From the NCBI RefSeq assembly GCF_016745235.1, contig NZ_JAELVM010000002.1, forward strand, positions 372,001 to 436,000: a DNA stretch of 64,000 nt, in the 5' to 3' direction. Below the pieces are notes generated by a model. That model worked only from the letters and a program-made list of their open reading frames with translations. It searched no databases and was not told the DNA's origin. This DNA is from Chryseobacterium endalhagicum (GTDB taxonomy: Bacteria; Bacteroidota; Bacteroidia; Flavobacteriales; Weeksellaceae). Shown piece by piece: positions 23,197 to 32,525 of the stretch (position 1 is its first letter; every line of letters starts with the position of its first letter). Both the position numbers and the translations under genes were made by a program.

Positions 23197-24993
23197 TTAA
23201 TCGTTTAGTTTCAATACTGCCATGAATGCAGACTGAGGGACTTCTACCCTTCCGATCTGCTTCATTTTTTTCTTACCTTCTTTCTGCTTTTCAAGAAGCT
23301 TACGTTTTCTGGAGATATCTCCTCCGTAACATTTTGCGGTAACGTCTTTTCTTAATGCTTTGATGGTTTCTCTGGCGATCACTTTCGCTCCCAATGCTGC
23401 CTGAACTGCGATATCAAACTGCTGTCTCGGGATCAGTTCACGAAGCTTTTCACACATTTTTTTACCGATATAATAGGCATTACTGTCGTGAATCAATGAG
23501 GAAAGGGCATCTACCATATCCCCGTTGATCAGGATGTCCATTTTAACCAATTTGGAAGAACGCATTCCTATCGGAGAATAGTCGAATGACGCATATCCTT
23601 TAGAAATAGATTTCAGACGGTCGTAGAAGTCAAAAACAACTTCAGCCAAAGGCATATTGAATGTTAATTCCACTCTGTCTGCCGTTAAATAGCTCTGGTT
23701 AACAATCTCCCCTCTTTTTTCAATACAAAGTGTCATTACAGCACCCACGAAATCGGATTTGGTAATGATGGAAGCTTTTATATAAGGTTCTTCAACTCTA
23801 TCCAAAAGATTGGGATCAATCATTTCTGACGGGTTGTTGATCAAAATTGCAGTTTCAGGATCTTTTTTAGAATATCCATGGTATGAAACGTTGGGAACCG
23901 TAGTAATAACGTTCATATCAAATTCTCTTTCAAGACGTTCCTGTACGATTTCCATGTGAAGCATTCCCAGGAATCCGCAACGGAATCCAAAACCAAGTGC
24001 TGCAGAACTTTCCGGCTCGAAAACCAGAGAAGCGTCATTCAGTCTTAATTTCTCCAATGAAAATCTCAGTTCTTCAAAATCTTCGGATTCAATAGGATAA
24101 ATTCCGGCAAAAACCATTGGTTTTACTTCTTCAAAACCGTCGATAGCAGCCGCAGCAGGATTCACAAAAGAGGTAATGGTATCTCCTACTTTTACTTCTC
24201 TTGCATCTTTAATCCCTGAAATAATATATCCTACATCACCACACTCAATGGTCTTTTTCGGAACCTGTTTTAGTTTCAGTGTTCCTACTTCATCAGCACC
24301 ATATTCTTTTCCTGTCGCGAAAAATTTAATTTTCTCGTTTTTAGAAATACTTCCGTTTACGACTTTGAAATAGGCTTCAATCCCTCTGAACGGGTTGTAA
24401 ACAGAGTCAAAGATCAATGCCTGCAAAGGAGCAGTGGGATCTCCTACCGGAGCAGGAATTCTATTCACAATCTGCTCAAGCAAATCATGAACCCCCTCAC
24501 CTGTTTTTCCTGAAACTCTAAGAACATCTTCATATTTGCATCCTAAAAGTCCCATGATCTCGTCGGTAACTTCTTCAGGATTTGCTGATGGAAGATCTAT
24601 TTTATTCAGAATTGGAATAATTTCCAAATCGTTTTCTAATGCCAGATAAAGGTTACTGATGGTCTGTGCCTGGATACTCTGTGCTGCATCTACAATAAGA
24701 AGCGCACCTTCACAGGCAGCAATGGAACGGGAAACTTCGTAAGAAAAGTCTACGTGTCCCGGGGTATCAATAAGGTTTAAGATATATTTTTCTCCTTTAT
24801 ACTCATAATCCATCTGGATCGCGTGAGACTTGATGGTAATCCCACGTTCTTTCTCCAAATCCATATCATCCAGGGTCTGAGACTGCAGTTCTCTTTGAGT
24901 AACAGTGTTGGTATACTCCAAAAGACGGTCTGCCAAAGTACTTTTACCGTGGTCAATATGAGCGATTATGCAAAAATTTCGTATGTTTTTCAT
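23197..24993 (-). CDS. lepA: Elongation factor 4 (LepA)
   Basis: 598 residues, normal for LepA/EF4, the ribosome-associated GTPase that assists translation or back-translocation under stress and 30S biogenesis. GTPase motifs: AHIDHGKST (11-19), DTPGH (about 78-82) and NKIDLP (about 132-137). The LepA-specific C-terminal domain is present, with [42 protein letters not shown] near the end. Single gene, minus strand, with a strong terminator downstream. Confidence 0.97.
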   Translation of the reverse strand: MKNIRNFCIIAHIDHGKSTLADRLLEYTNTVTQRELQSQTLDDMDLEKERGITIKSHAIQMDYEYKGEKYILNLIDTPGHVDFSYEVSRSIAACEGALLIVDAAQSIQAQTISNLYLALENDLEIIPILNKIDLPSANPEEVTDEIMGLLGCKYEDVLRVSGKTGEGVHDLLEQIVNRIPAPVGDPTAPLQALIFDSVYNPFRGIEAYFKVVNGSISKNEKIKFFATGKEYGADEVGTLKLKQVPKKTIECGDVGYIISGIKDAREVKVGDTITSFVNPAAAAIDGFEEVKPMVFAGIYPIESEDFEELRFSLEKLRLNDASLVFEPESSAALGFGFRCGFLGMLHMEIVQERLEREFDMNVITTVPNVSYHGYSKKDPETAILINNPSEMIDPNLLDRVEEPYIKASIITKSDFVGAVMTLCIEKRGEIVNQSYLTADRVELTFNMPLAEVVFDFYDRLKSISKGYASFDYSPIGMRSSKLVKMDILINGDMVDALSSLIHDSNAYYIGKKMCEKLRELIPRQQFDIAVQAALGAKVIARETIKALRKDVTAKCYGGDISRKRKLLEKQKEGKKKMKQIGRVEVPQSAFMAVLKLND

Positions 24994-25064
24994 TTAAGAA
25001 CGTTGTAATTTGCAAAGATAAAAAAAAGCGAGACAATATCTCTGTTTAATTTTCAGGAGGGAAT

Positions 25065-26099
25065 TTATTTTTCAAAGACATAAGCCCCTGTTAAAGAGTC
25101 TATATAAACATTGGATTCCAGATTGGATTTAAAACCAATTCCATGCATAGCTCCGGCATTGGAATTGGATCCGGATTCGATGGCGGCTCCAATCAGTGCC
25201 CCCACAATTCCTCCGGCTACTGCTCCTATAAAAACGCCTCCGGTTTTAGCTTCCGCAAACAGATTTGCTCTGGAAGTATACATATAAAACCCTATTGCAT
25301 CTTTCTGGAGGACTTCAAAACCAACGGGTGTAAGCTTATAAACCTTTCCTTCCTCTACATAGCAGTACATGTCGGATAAAGGCGCCTGAAGATCTCCCTT
25401 CATCAATCTCACAACTTTTCCTTTTTTATTTTTTTCAATAGAATAACCGGAATTTGGCCTCTGATTAAGAAATTCTTTAAAATTGGTATAGACCCCATCT
25501 TTAAGCTCAGGATTAAGAAATACTTTGAAATTATTTCTCAGATATTCATCATAATTATTAATTTCATTTTCAGGAATAAATGATCCGGAAACCACACCGG
25601 AATAAGAGTTTTTAATGAGCTCAGTCATAATATCTGAAATCACCGTAGCCAGAAATCTTTGGGCATGGGCCGTTCTTTTGGGATCGCAGACAATAACATT
25701 GCTAAAACGATTAATAAAATAATATCTGTCACTTCTTTTCAGAAAAGTGCTCATTTTTATTTTTGCTTTGGCATAAGGATACTGTTTATTTTCGTCCTGT
25801 TCATCATATATTTTTAATTCTTCCAACATCAGAACAACATCCATATTCCCTAATTTCTTATTGTCCTCCAAAAACCGGTTTTCAAAATACGTTTTCAAAT
25901 CCTCAGCCTCAAATTTTATTTCAGCAGTTTCTTTTTTATCGGCAATTGTACCAATTATTTTATCTGCCCTGTTGTCTATTAAGGTTAATGATCTGGCAAG
26001 CCCATTCCTGTCTTTAATACTTTGGTTCAGCCTGATAAGTTCTGTTCTCTGGGCAAAGCATAAAACTGAAAACATTAAAAATAAAAGTGTTTTTTTCAT
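25065..26099 (-). CDS. Secreted/envelope protein with Gly-zipper helix
   Basis: 344 residues from the ATG at 26097-26099, which gives a signal peptide (MKKTLLFLMFSVLCFAQ); the frame extends 9 codons further. No family recognised. Most of the protein is polar and mixed alpha/beta. Near residues 290-312 a Gly-rich hydrophobic stretch (GGVFIGAVAGGIVGALIG) resembles a Gly-zipper membrane segment. The C-terminus (SNVYIDSLTGAYVFEK) is a short beta hairpin. Single gene, no obvious partners; probably in the periplasm or outer membrane. Confidence 0.7.
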   Translation of the reverse strand: MKKTLLFLMFSVLCFAQRTELIRLNQSIKDRNGLARSLTLIDNRADKIIGTIADKKETAEIKFEAEDLKTYFENRFLEDNKKLGNMDVVLMLEELKIYDEQDENKQYPYAKAKIKMSTFLKRSDRYYFINRFSNVIVCDPKRTAHAQRFLATVISDIMTELIKNSYSGVVSGSFIPENEINNYDEYLRNNFKVFLNPELKDGVYTNFKEFLNQRPNSGYSIEKNKKGKVVRLMKGDLQAPLSDMYCYVEEGKVYKLTPVGFEVLQKDAIGFYMYTSRANLFAEAKTGGVFIGAVAGGIVGALIGAAIESGSNSNAGAMHGIGFKSNLESNVYIDSLTGAYVFEK

Positions 26100-26141
26100 C
26101 ATTGAGATTTTCGCAAAACTAAGCATTCATTTTAAAACTAA

Positions 26142-26175
26142 ACGGCTCTCACAAACAATTGTCTGTAAGAGCCGT
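26142..26175 (-). terminator. Terminator of the sigma/anti-sigma operon
   Basis: ACGGCTCT (26142-26149) pairs with AGAGCCGT (26168-26175), and the inside continues pairing through CA/TG words to a central ACAATTGT. It lies just after the stop at 26198 of the last gene of the ECF sigma operon. Confidence 0.7.
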
Positions 26176-26197
26176 CCAACATTAAAAAAATAAACTA

Positions 26198-26725
26198 TTA
26201 TGGGTTCTGTTTGGGTTTTGCCATGCCGCTATTGTGACTGTGAGGCTTTCTTTCATTCATCTTATCCCTCATCATCCCCTCCGTGTGGAATAGCTTTAAT
26301 ACTTTCTGGCATGGAATCACCTGCTGCATTTTATCAGCATATTTCTTTCTGTTATCCAACAATTTCTGTCCCAATTCAAAACTCTGCTGAAGTTTAGCTT
26401 TAGCTTCATCATCAGACAATGTCTCAGGGTTAAAATCCGAGCTGGATTTAAACTGATTCATGATTTGTTTCTGGCTGTCCAGATACTCGTTATAGACCTC
26501 TATGAATTCTTTTTTATCACTGGTATCTATATCGAGGTTTTCGATCACCATATTATTCCTGAAATTCTTAAGAAGCTCTTTTCTTTCTTCAGGAGAAAGG
26601 TTATTGATCACTTCTTTTCTCTGCTTAGGATCCATCTTTTTCCAGTCGTAATCAGTAATCTGCGTGTTTTGTGCATTCAAACCAAAACCGTAAATAATAA
26701 AAAGCGTAAATAATATCTTTTTCAT
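26198..26725 (-). CDS. Secreted helical protein of the sigma operon
   Basis: 175 residues with a signal peptide (to NAQ, about residue 19). The mature part is helical and rich in Lys/Glu with repeated LSPEERKELLKNF-like stretches, resembling Spy/CpxP-type periplasmic helical chaperones or sensors, though the LTxxQ motif is not clear. The C-terminus is His/Lys/Pro-rich. It is encoded 6 bases after the anti-sigma gene, so it is probably a periplasmic component or target of the same envelope-stress circuit. Function inferred from context. Confidence 0.7.
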   Translation of the reverse strand: MKKILFTLFIIYGFGLNAQNTQITDYDWKKMDPKQRKEVINNLSPEERKELLKNFRNNMVIENLDIDTSDKKEFIEVYNEYLDSQKQIMNQFKSSSDFNPETLSDDEAKAKLQQSFELGQKLLDNRKKYADKMQQVIPCQKVLKLFHTEGMMRDKMNERKPHSHNSGMAKPKQNP

Positions 26726-26731
26726 TTTCTT

Positions 26732-27265
26732 TTAATTATATAGATCCAAATAAACATCCTGCGTAGAATTGCTTGCTAATTCTGCTATTTCCGAATTAGA
26801 AAACGAATCCAGATATTCATTCATTTTAGTTTCTTCTTTTTTAGCGGTCGTTTTTACCGGCTGTGCATTTACCGTTTTTTTACTCTCGTTATCCGGAGTA
26901 TATGAAACGGTTTTACTGTTTTGATCTGCAACTGTTTGATTGTTTATTTCAACCGAAGTTAAATCTGCTTCCAGGGTTTCGTAAGCACGCTGGCTTTCTG
27001 TTTTGGGCTCCTGTCCTTTCGCGGCATAAGCTTTGGAATTCAACACATCTTTTGCCGGATCGTTATCAGAATTAAAAACATATGTTGCTCCGAATATCAA
27101 AGCCAGTGATGCCGCAGCGGCATACATCCAATTCAGTTTGAAAATGGGTGCTTTTTTATTCGCTTTCACTTCGTTCATTACATTGTTCTGGATATTCTGG
27201 AACAAATCATCCGGAACTTTGTAAATATTCTTGCGTTCTAGTTTTTCTAGGTCGAACTCTTTCAT
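26732..27265 (-). CDS. Putative anti-sigma factor, single-pass membrane protein
   Basis: 177 residues. A short cytoplasmic N-terminal part (about 1-42) with KVPDDLFQNIQNNVMNEVK is followed by one membrane helix (about 45-63, LNWMYAAAASLALIFGATYVF) and an acidic, Ser/Thr/Asn-rich periplasmic tail. This is the layout of membrane anti-sigma factors, and it lies 18 bases after the ECF sigma gene. A zinc His-x3-Cys-x2-Cys motif is not present, so it is not a ZAS-type protein. Confidence 0.75.
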   Translation of the reverse strand: MKEFDLEKLERKNIYKVPDDLFQNIQNNVMNEVKANKKAPIFKLNWMYAAAASLALIFGATYVFNSDNDPAKDVLNSKAYAAKGQEPKTESQRAYETLEADLTSVEINNQTVADQNSKTVSYTPDNESKKTVNAQPVKTTAKKEETKMNEYLDSFSNSEIAELASNSTQDVYLDLYN

Positions 27266-27283
27266 CTCTGTTGGGTCAAAAAA

Positions 27284-27835
27284 TTATCTCTCGTAATTTT
27301 CTTTAATAAATTCTTCTATTTTTTGTTTGGCATAATGATAATTGGTCTTTAAAGTCCCTACAGACATATCTACAATTTTAGATATCTCTTCATAGGGCAG
27401 ATCATCATAATACCGCATCATAAATACCAGTTTCTGCTTTTCGGGCAGGCTTTGTATGGCGTTCTGGAGCAGCAGCTGTATTTCTTCTGCATCTCCCTCT
27501 GTATTGTCGGCCACCAGGTTCTGCATATAATACTCCGGATCTTCATCCGTTTTCTGCATTTTCTTCATCTTGTTTACCTGCTGCAATGCTTCGTTGGTAG
27601 CAATCCTGTACAACCAGGTGTACAGCTGGCTGTCATTTTTGAACTGGTGAAAATTCTGATAGGCTTTAATAAAAGTCTCCTGCAGCGTGTCCTGAGCCAA
27701 ATCTCCATCTACAATAATTCTCCTGATATGCCAGTACAATCTGCTTTGATAAGCATCCATCAAGGCACGGACACCTTTTTCCTGGGTCCGTGGATTCTGC
27801 ATCAACGAAATAATTTCCGCGTCCTTAATCTTCAT
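27284..27835 (-). CDS. ECF RNA polymerase sigma factor
   Basis: 183 residues. Region 2 contains the core-binding and -10 recognition helices (DTLQETFIKAYQNFHQFKND ... TWLYRIATNEALQQV, about 48-87). Region 4 contains the -35 recognition HTH (LPEKQKLVFMMRYYDDLPYEEISKIVDMSVGTLKTNYHYAKQKI, about 131-175). It directs RNA polymerase to envelope or stress genes and is probably held by the membrane protein encoded next. Its own promoter is a housekeeping type. It is a candidate reader of the GTGTAACA-N15-GAACTAATT motif at 3.8 and 7.4 kb, but that motif was not found in front of this operon. Confidence 0.93.
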   Translation of the reverse strand: MKIKDAEIISLMQNPRTQEKGVRALMDAYQSRLYWHIRRIIVDGDLAQDTLQETFIKAYQNFHQFKNDSQLYTWLYRIATNEALQQVNKMKKMQKTDEDPEYYMQNLVADNTEGDAEEIQLLLQNAIQSLPEKQKLVFMMRYYDDLPYEEISKIVDMSVGTLKTNYHYAKQKIEEFIKENYER

Positions 27836-27860
27836 AAGATGCTTTCACTGTTTTGGATTA

Positions 27861-27868
27861 CAAAAATA
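27861..27868 (-). promoter_or_regulatory. -7 box of the sigma operon
   Basis: Minus strand TATTTTTG (27868-27861) matches TAnnTTTG, 25 bases before the ATG at 27835. A TTG lies about 22 bases further upstream. This is the housekeeping promoter form. Confidence 0.5.
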
Positions 27869-28026
27869 GCCGAAAGTTAAATTACTTATTCAATTTTCAG
27901 TCCAAATATTTAAAATAATATCAGATCGTTATGCGGTGAGCCTTAAGGACAAGGCTATAAAGGCGTTCGTGATAAAACTTCCGGCTTCCTGTTTTTCGGC
28001 TTCCTTTAAAATCTTATCTTTGTTAG

Positions 28027-28776
28027 ATGCAAATTGTAATTATAGGTTCCGGAAATGTAGCTTACCATATGGCAAAAGTTTTCAGTCTGAAAAAAATTCC
28101 GCTGATGCAGATTTTCGGAAGGAACGGTGAAGAATTGAAGAAAATTTCTGAAGAACTGCATATTCCTTATTCTACGGAACAGCTGGCTGATGCAGATGTG
28201 TACATCATTTGTGTAAGTGATAATTCTGTAGAAGGTGTTTCCAAAATGATCACAAAAAAAGACTGTCTGGTTGCCCATACTTCGGGATCTCTTCCCAAAG
28301 AAATCCTGGCAGGGGAGTACAGAAAATCAAGCTTTTATCCTTTACAGACTTTTTCTAAATCAAAAAAGCTGGAGTACGAAAAAATCCCGTTCTTCATTGA
28401 AACCGAAACAGAGACCGATAAAAAAATCCTTTTCGATCTGGCTTCCCGGATTTCAGAACATGTTATGGAAAGTGATCATGAAAAGAGAAAATACATTCAC
28501 CTTACGGCTGTTTTTGCCTGCAATTTTGTGAACCATCTTTTTGCGAGGGCTAAAGAAATCTCGGATTCGCAGGAAATTCCTTTTGATTATTTTCTCCCTT
28601 TGATCGATGAAACGGTGAAAAAGATTTATGAAATTGAACCTAAAGCAGCGCAAACCGGACCGGCAGTAAGAAATGACGTAAGGGTGCTGGAATTACACGA
28701 GAAATTGCTAAAAGACGAGAGTCTTGACATTTATAAGACAATGAATCATTCTATTCAGAAAATGTATGAGCTATAA
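28027..28776 (+). CDS. Rossmann-fold/DUF2520 protein
   Basis: 249 residues. The N-terminal Rossmann domain opens IVIIGSGNVAYHMA (about 3-16), with a G-S-G-N-V nucleotide loop and a later IICVSD. The C-terminal DUF2520 helical domain shows HLTAVFACNFVNHLF (about 158-172). Members are probable NAD(P)-dependent oxidoreductases related to pyrroline-5-carboxylate/F420-type reductases; the substrate is unknown. The 3' end overlaps the KdsC-like gene by 11 bases, in a DUF2520-HAD-Maf operon. Confidence 0.85.
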   Translation: MQIVIIGSGNVAYHMAKVFSLKKIPLMQIFGRNGEELKKISEELHIPYSTEQLADADVYIICVSDNSVEGVSKMITKKDCLVAHTSGSLPKEILAGEYRKSSFYPLQTFSKSKKLEYEKIPFFIETETETDKKILFDLASRISEHVMESDHEKRKYIHLTAVFACNFVNHLFARAKEISDSQEIPFDYFLPLIDETVKKIYEIEPKAAQTGPAVRNDVRVLELHEKLLKDESLDIYKTMNHSIQKMYEL

Positions 28777-29284
28777 AGAGAAATTAAAAGATATTAAGGC
28801 GTTTGTATTTGATGTAGACGGGGTTTTTACTGACGGAAGTGTTTATCTGATGCCTGGCGGAAATATGTGCAGGGTCATGAATGTCCTGGATGGCTATGCC
28901 GTTGTTAAAGCTTTAAAAAACAATTATTTAATCGGGGTCATTACCGGCGGAAACGATGAAATGGTAAAACACAGGATCAATTATCTTGGAATAGAGGATT
29001 ACTACCCGAAATCGCACAACAAAATGACTGATTTTGAAGATTTTAAAAAGAAATACAATCTTAAAAACGAAGAAATTCTGACCATGGGAGATGATCTTCC
29101 TGATATCCACATCATGGAAAACTCTGCTATTGCCGCCTGTCCGGAAAATGCGGTTCCTGAAGTCAAGGGAATATCTGACTATATTTCCACAAAAAAAGGA
29201 GGCAGTGGTGCTGTGCGTGATGTCATAGAGCAGGTGATGAAAGTTCAGGGGAACTGGCATGATGATAATACCCAATCTGTATAA
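28766..29284 (+). CDS. KdsC-like HAD phosphatase
   Basis: 172 residues. HAD motif I is FDVDGVFTDGS (15-25; nucleophile D16, acid D18), motif II/III is represented by ITGGND and the C-terminal GDDLPDIHIM. This is the single-domain KdsC class that removes phosphate from 3-deoxy-D-manno-octulosonate 8-phosphate during lipopolysaccharide core synthesis. Related single-domain HAD enzymes act on other sugar phosphates, so the substrate is inferred. It overlaps the DUF2520 gene and precedes the Maf gene by 8 bases. Confidence 0.85.
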   Translation: MSYKEKLKDIKAFVFDVDGVFTDGSVYLMPGGNMCRVMNVLDGYAVVKALKNNYLIGVITGGNDEMVKHRINYLGIEDYYPKSHNKMTDFEDFKKKYNLKNEEILTMGDDLPDIHIMENSAIAACPENAVPEVKGISDYISTKKGGSGAVRDVIEQVMKVQGNWHDDNTQSV

Positions 29285-29292
29285 AACGGTTT

Positions 29293-29847
29293 ATGAAATT
29301 ACTTTTAGCATCCCAGTCACCGAGAAGAAAAGAGCTTCTGACCAGTTTAGGTTTTGATTTTAATGTGGTCAAAATAGACTGTGAAGAAATTCTTCCTGAA
29401 AATATCAAAATTGAAGAAGCTGCAGCTTATCTGTCAGAATTAAAGGCAGACGCGTTCAGGGAATTAACCGATGATGAAGTCCTCCTGACCGCAGATACTG
29501 TGGTTGCGATAGATCATCAGATCCTTGGAAAACCCGGGGATGAGAACGAAGCCAGAGCTATGCTTAAAACATTGTCGGGGAAAACGCATCAGGTGTATAC
29601 GGGAATTACTATAAAATCCGTTGATAAATCCTATACGGAAACCGATGTGGCAGACGTAGAATTCGATGAAATTACAGATGATGAAATAGAATATTATATT
29701 CAACACTACAAACCTTTCGATAAAGCAGGCAGCTATGGCATCCAGGAATGGCTGGGTATGGCCAAGATCAGGAAGATGAGTGGAAGTTTTTACACCATCA
29801 TGGGGCTTCCTACCCATTTGGTTTACAAAATTTTGAACGAAATATAA
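29293..29847 (+). CDS. maf: Maf nucleotide pyrophosphatase
   Basis: 184 residues. Maf motifs: LLASQSPRRKELL (3-15), LTADTVVAIDHQILGKP (about 65-81) and a C-terminal GSYGIQEWLGMAKI block. Maf enzymes hydrolyse non-canonical or pyrimidine nucleoside triphosphates (dTTP/UTP type for members with this layout). Third gene of the DUF2520-HAD-Maf operon, with an 8-base gap. Confidence 0.92.
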   Translation: MKLLLASQSPRRKELLTSLGFDFNVVKIDCEEILPENIKIEEAAAYLSELKADAFRELTDDEVLLTADTVVAIDHQILGKPGDENEARAMLKTLSGKTHQVYTGITIKSVDKSYTETDVADVEFDEITDDEIEYYIQHYKPFDKAGSYGIQEWLGMAKIRKMSGSFYTIMGLPTHLVYKILNEI

Positions 29848-29932
29848 ATATTATTCATTATAAAATTTTATTATTTTTACAAAATCATCAACTGCTGATA
29901 ATAAAAAGCAGATAAGAGAGTTATATTGAATA

Positions 29933-32494
29933 ATGAAAAAGAATATTTTATTCCTTTTAATCATGTGTATCGTTGCTTCCTGTGCTACCAAAGTAAAGAA
30001 GCCGGAGCAGCGTTCCAAGTTCCTGAAAGGATTTAACACCTACTATAATACCCTTTTTAATGCAAAAGATGCGTTAAACAGTGAATTTACGAGCAGAGAC
30101 AAGGGACATAAGGACAATTTCTATGCGCCTTATATTCCTATCCTCACCTTTGAAGATCAGCCTTTGGGAAGTGATCTGGGGCAGTCTGCCGCTTTCGCTG
30201 AAAACTCTATGAAAATGGCTGAAGTAAACAAGCCTACCGGAAGAGGAATTCCTGGAATGCCGCCCGGAACGCCTGGTGGTGAGGGAACGCCCGGCGCGCC
30301 AGATGATCTTCAGAATAAAGGAGCGACGACTTTAGAAATCGCGGAAGCAAAAGCTCAAAAAGCGATCAACAAATACTCTGTGATCAGAAGCGGGGAAGAA
30401 AAGAATAAAAAGATCTTTGATGCCTATATGATCCTTGTACAGTCCAGGATTTATCAGAATAAAGCGGTACAGGCTCTGGATGCCCTGAACTATGTTTTCA
30501 CGCATATGAAGGAAGATAAAAGGCTTCCATTGGCAAGAATTTATCAAGGGGTAGCTTATGCGAAGATCAATGATTTTCATAAGGCCAACGAAACTTTCGC
30601 CAAACTACAGGGAGAAAAGATCAATAAAACCTACGCCAAACTCCTGAGTATTTATCATGCCGAAGCACTTTTGGATGCCGGAAAATTACAGGAAGCAGAA
30701 ACTGAACTGGACAGAGCGTTTGAACTGAATTCGAACAGAAAACTGAAAAGCAGAATCGCTTATCTGAGAGGACAGGTTTCTGAAAATCTGGGGCAGAATG
30801 AAAAGGCCCGAGAAAGCTTTACACAGGCTTATAAATATGCCAATGACTTTGAATTTGAGGTAAAATCGCAGATCGCCATTGCTAAAACATTCAACGGAAA
30901 AGGAGATTATAACGGCGCTAAAAATTATCTGGAAGGAATCAGTAAAAAAGGAACTTACACATCCAGAAAGAATGAATTTTATTATGCTCTTGGACTGATG
31001 GCGAACAAAGCAGGGAAAAAAGATGAAGCCCAGCAGTTCTTCAAAAAATCCCTGTTTGAGAAGGTTTCTGATCCGCAGGTGAGAGGTCTTACTTACTACG
31101 AAATAGGGAAGAGCTACCTGGAAAAAAATGATTATATCGGGGCAGGAACTTACTATGATTCCGCACTTACCGTTATGACTTATGAGCCTTCCAAGGTCCT
31201 TTTAAAAGACCAGTCCGAATACATCAAAAAGATCTCAAAAAATTATTACCTGATCAAAAAAAATGACAGTATTCTTTCTCTGGCGAAGATGAGCGATGCT
31301 CAGAAAACCGACTTTTTCACCAAATACATTGCGAAACTGAAAGCCAAAGAAGAAAAAGAAGAGCAGGAGAGAATCCGTGCAGAAAGAAGCAAAGGCTTTG
31401 ACACCGGAGATTACAACGCGAATTCAATATTTGCCAATAATGCCAATTCTTTTGAAGATTTCGGGGTGACTACGAAAGGTTTTTATTTCAGCAATACCGG
31501 AACAATAAGCAAAGGAACTTCTTCATTTAAGCAGATCTGGGGCGACAGAGCATTGGCCGATAACTGGCGTTATTCCAAGAAAATGGCTTCCATTGAAGAT
31601 ATGAAAAATGAAGCATTAGGCGTAACTTCAGCACCCAACCCAAGACGTTTTGAACCGACCTTCTATATTGAGCAGATCCCTACAGATCAGGCAAAACTGG
31701 GCCAGTTGAAGAAAGACAGAGATACCGCTTCTCTAGGTTTGGGGGTAATGTATCAGAATTACTTTACAAATACTCCTTTAGCGACAAAAACCCTATATGA
31801 CCTTGTAGATGTAAAACCTGAGGAAAAAGTAATGCTTCAGGCTCTGTATGAAATATTTGCAATGAATTATCTGAAGAATCCGCAGGCTTCGGAAAGAGCC
31901 AAACAGATTCTTCTGACGGATTATCCTTATACCTCGTATGCAGAATTTGCAAGAAATCCTAAGAACAATTCATTCGTAAAATCATCTGAGGATGTAGAAA
32001 ACGAATACAAAAAAGCATACGCCCTGTATGAATCCGAGAAATTCGGGGAGAGCAGGGATATTATAGACCAGACGGTTCAGAAGTTTCCTAAAGACGCACT
32101 AATTCCTAAATTCCATTTGCTGAATGCTTTTAATACGGGAAAAACAAGCGGAAAAGAAGTCATGATCCTTCAACTTGAACAGATCGCACTGAATTATTCC
32201 AAAACCCCTGAAGGCATCAAGGCCAAAGAAATGCTGAACTACCTGAAAAGTGAACTTTCATTCCAGGCCACAGACAATAAAGGAAATGCCGTTCCCCAAC
32301 AGCCGGGAGCGCCTGTACAGCCCGTACAGAACCAAAATAACGGTATTCCCCAGAACCCGCCTGTAAATGATAAAAACAATCAGCTGCAGCAGTTCATTCA
32401 GGATGCACAGCCTGATAAAAAATCGGATAGCAAACAGAAGAGGCTGGAAAAACCGAAACAAAGAATTCCTGACGCTCCTGAACCGTCTAAATAA
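29933..32494 (+). CDS. porW: PorW/SprE-type TPR lipoprotein of type IX secretion
   Basis: 853 residues. Lipoprotein signal with Cys17 (IVASCATK), a conserved opening QRSKFLKGFNTYYNTLFNAKDAL, and then many tetratricopeptide repeats (about 155-450 and 640-760). PorW/SprE is an outer-membrane-associated lipoprotein needed for type IX secretion and, in gliding species, motility. Two low-complexity inserts are unusual: a Gly/Pro-rich loop near residues 103-123 (PGMPPGTPGGEGTPGAPD) and a Gln/Asn/Pro-rich tail near 780-830. Monocistronic, closed by a strong terminator. Confidence 0.88.
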   Translation: MKKNILFLLIMCIVASCATKVKKPEQRSKFLKGFNTYYNTLFNAKDALNSEFTSRDKGHKDNFYAPYIPILTFEDQPLGSDLGQSAAFAENSMKMAEVNKPTGRGIPGMPPGTPGGEGTPGAPDDLQNKGATTLEIAEAKAQKAINKYSVIRSGEEKNKKIFDAYMILVQSRIYQNKAVQALDALNYVFTHMKEDKRLPLARIYQGVAYAKINDFHKANETFAKLQGEKINKTYAKLLSIYHAEALLDAGKLQEAETELDRAFELNSNRKLKSRIAYLRGQVSENLGQNEKARESFTQAYKYANDFEFEVKSQIAIAKTFNGKGDYNGAKNYLEGISKKGTYTSRKNEFYYALGLMANKAGKKDEAQQFFKKSLFEKVSDPQVRGLTYYEIGKSYLEKNDYIGAGTYYDSALTVMTYEPSKVLLKDQSEYIKKISKNYYLIKKNDSILSLAKMSDAQKTDFFTKYIAKLKAKEEKEEQERIRAERSKGFDTGDYNANSIFANNANSFEDFGVTTKGFYFSNTGTISKGTSSFKQIWGDRALADNWRYSKKMASIEDMKNEALGVTSAPNPRRFEPTFYIEQIPTDQAKLGQLKKDRDTASLGLGVMYQNYFTNTPLATKTLYDLVDVKPEEKVMLQALYEIFAMNYLKNPQASERAKQILLTDYPYTSYAEFARNPKNNSFVKSSEDVENEYKKAYALYESEKFGESRDIIDQTVQKFPKDALIPKFHLLNAFNTGKTSGKEVMILQLEQIALNYSKTPEGIKAKEMLNYLKSELSFQATDNKGNAVPQQPGAPVQPVQNQNNGIPQNPPVNDKNNQLQQFIQDAQPDKKSDSKQKRLEKPKQRIPDAPEPSK

Positions 32495-32499
32495 AATAA

Positions 32500-32525
32500 A
32501 AAAGCGAAGATTATTCTTCGCTTTT
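32500..32525. terminator. Bidirectional terminator between porW and tsaB
   Basis: Perfect 11-base stem AAAAGCGAAGA (32500-32510) and TCTTCGCTTTT (32515-32525). It starts 6 bases after the porW stop and overlaps the last codons of tsaB on the other strand. Confidence 0.85.

Noticed and set aside
27284..27868. ECF sigma autoregulation through the GTGTAACA motif
   Set aside because: The sigma operon has a housekeeping -7 box and no GTGTAACA-N15-GAACTAATT word upstream, so its link to the 3.8/7.4 kb promoters is unproven.
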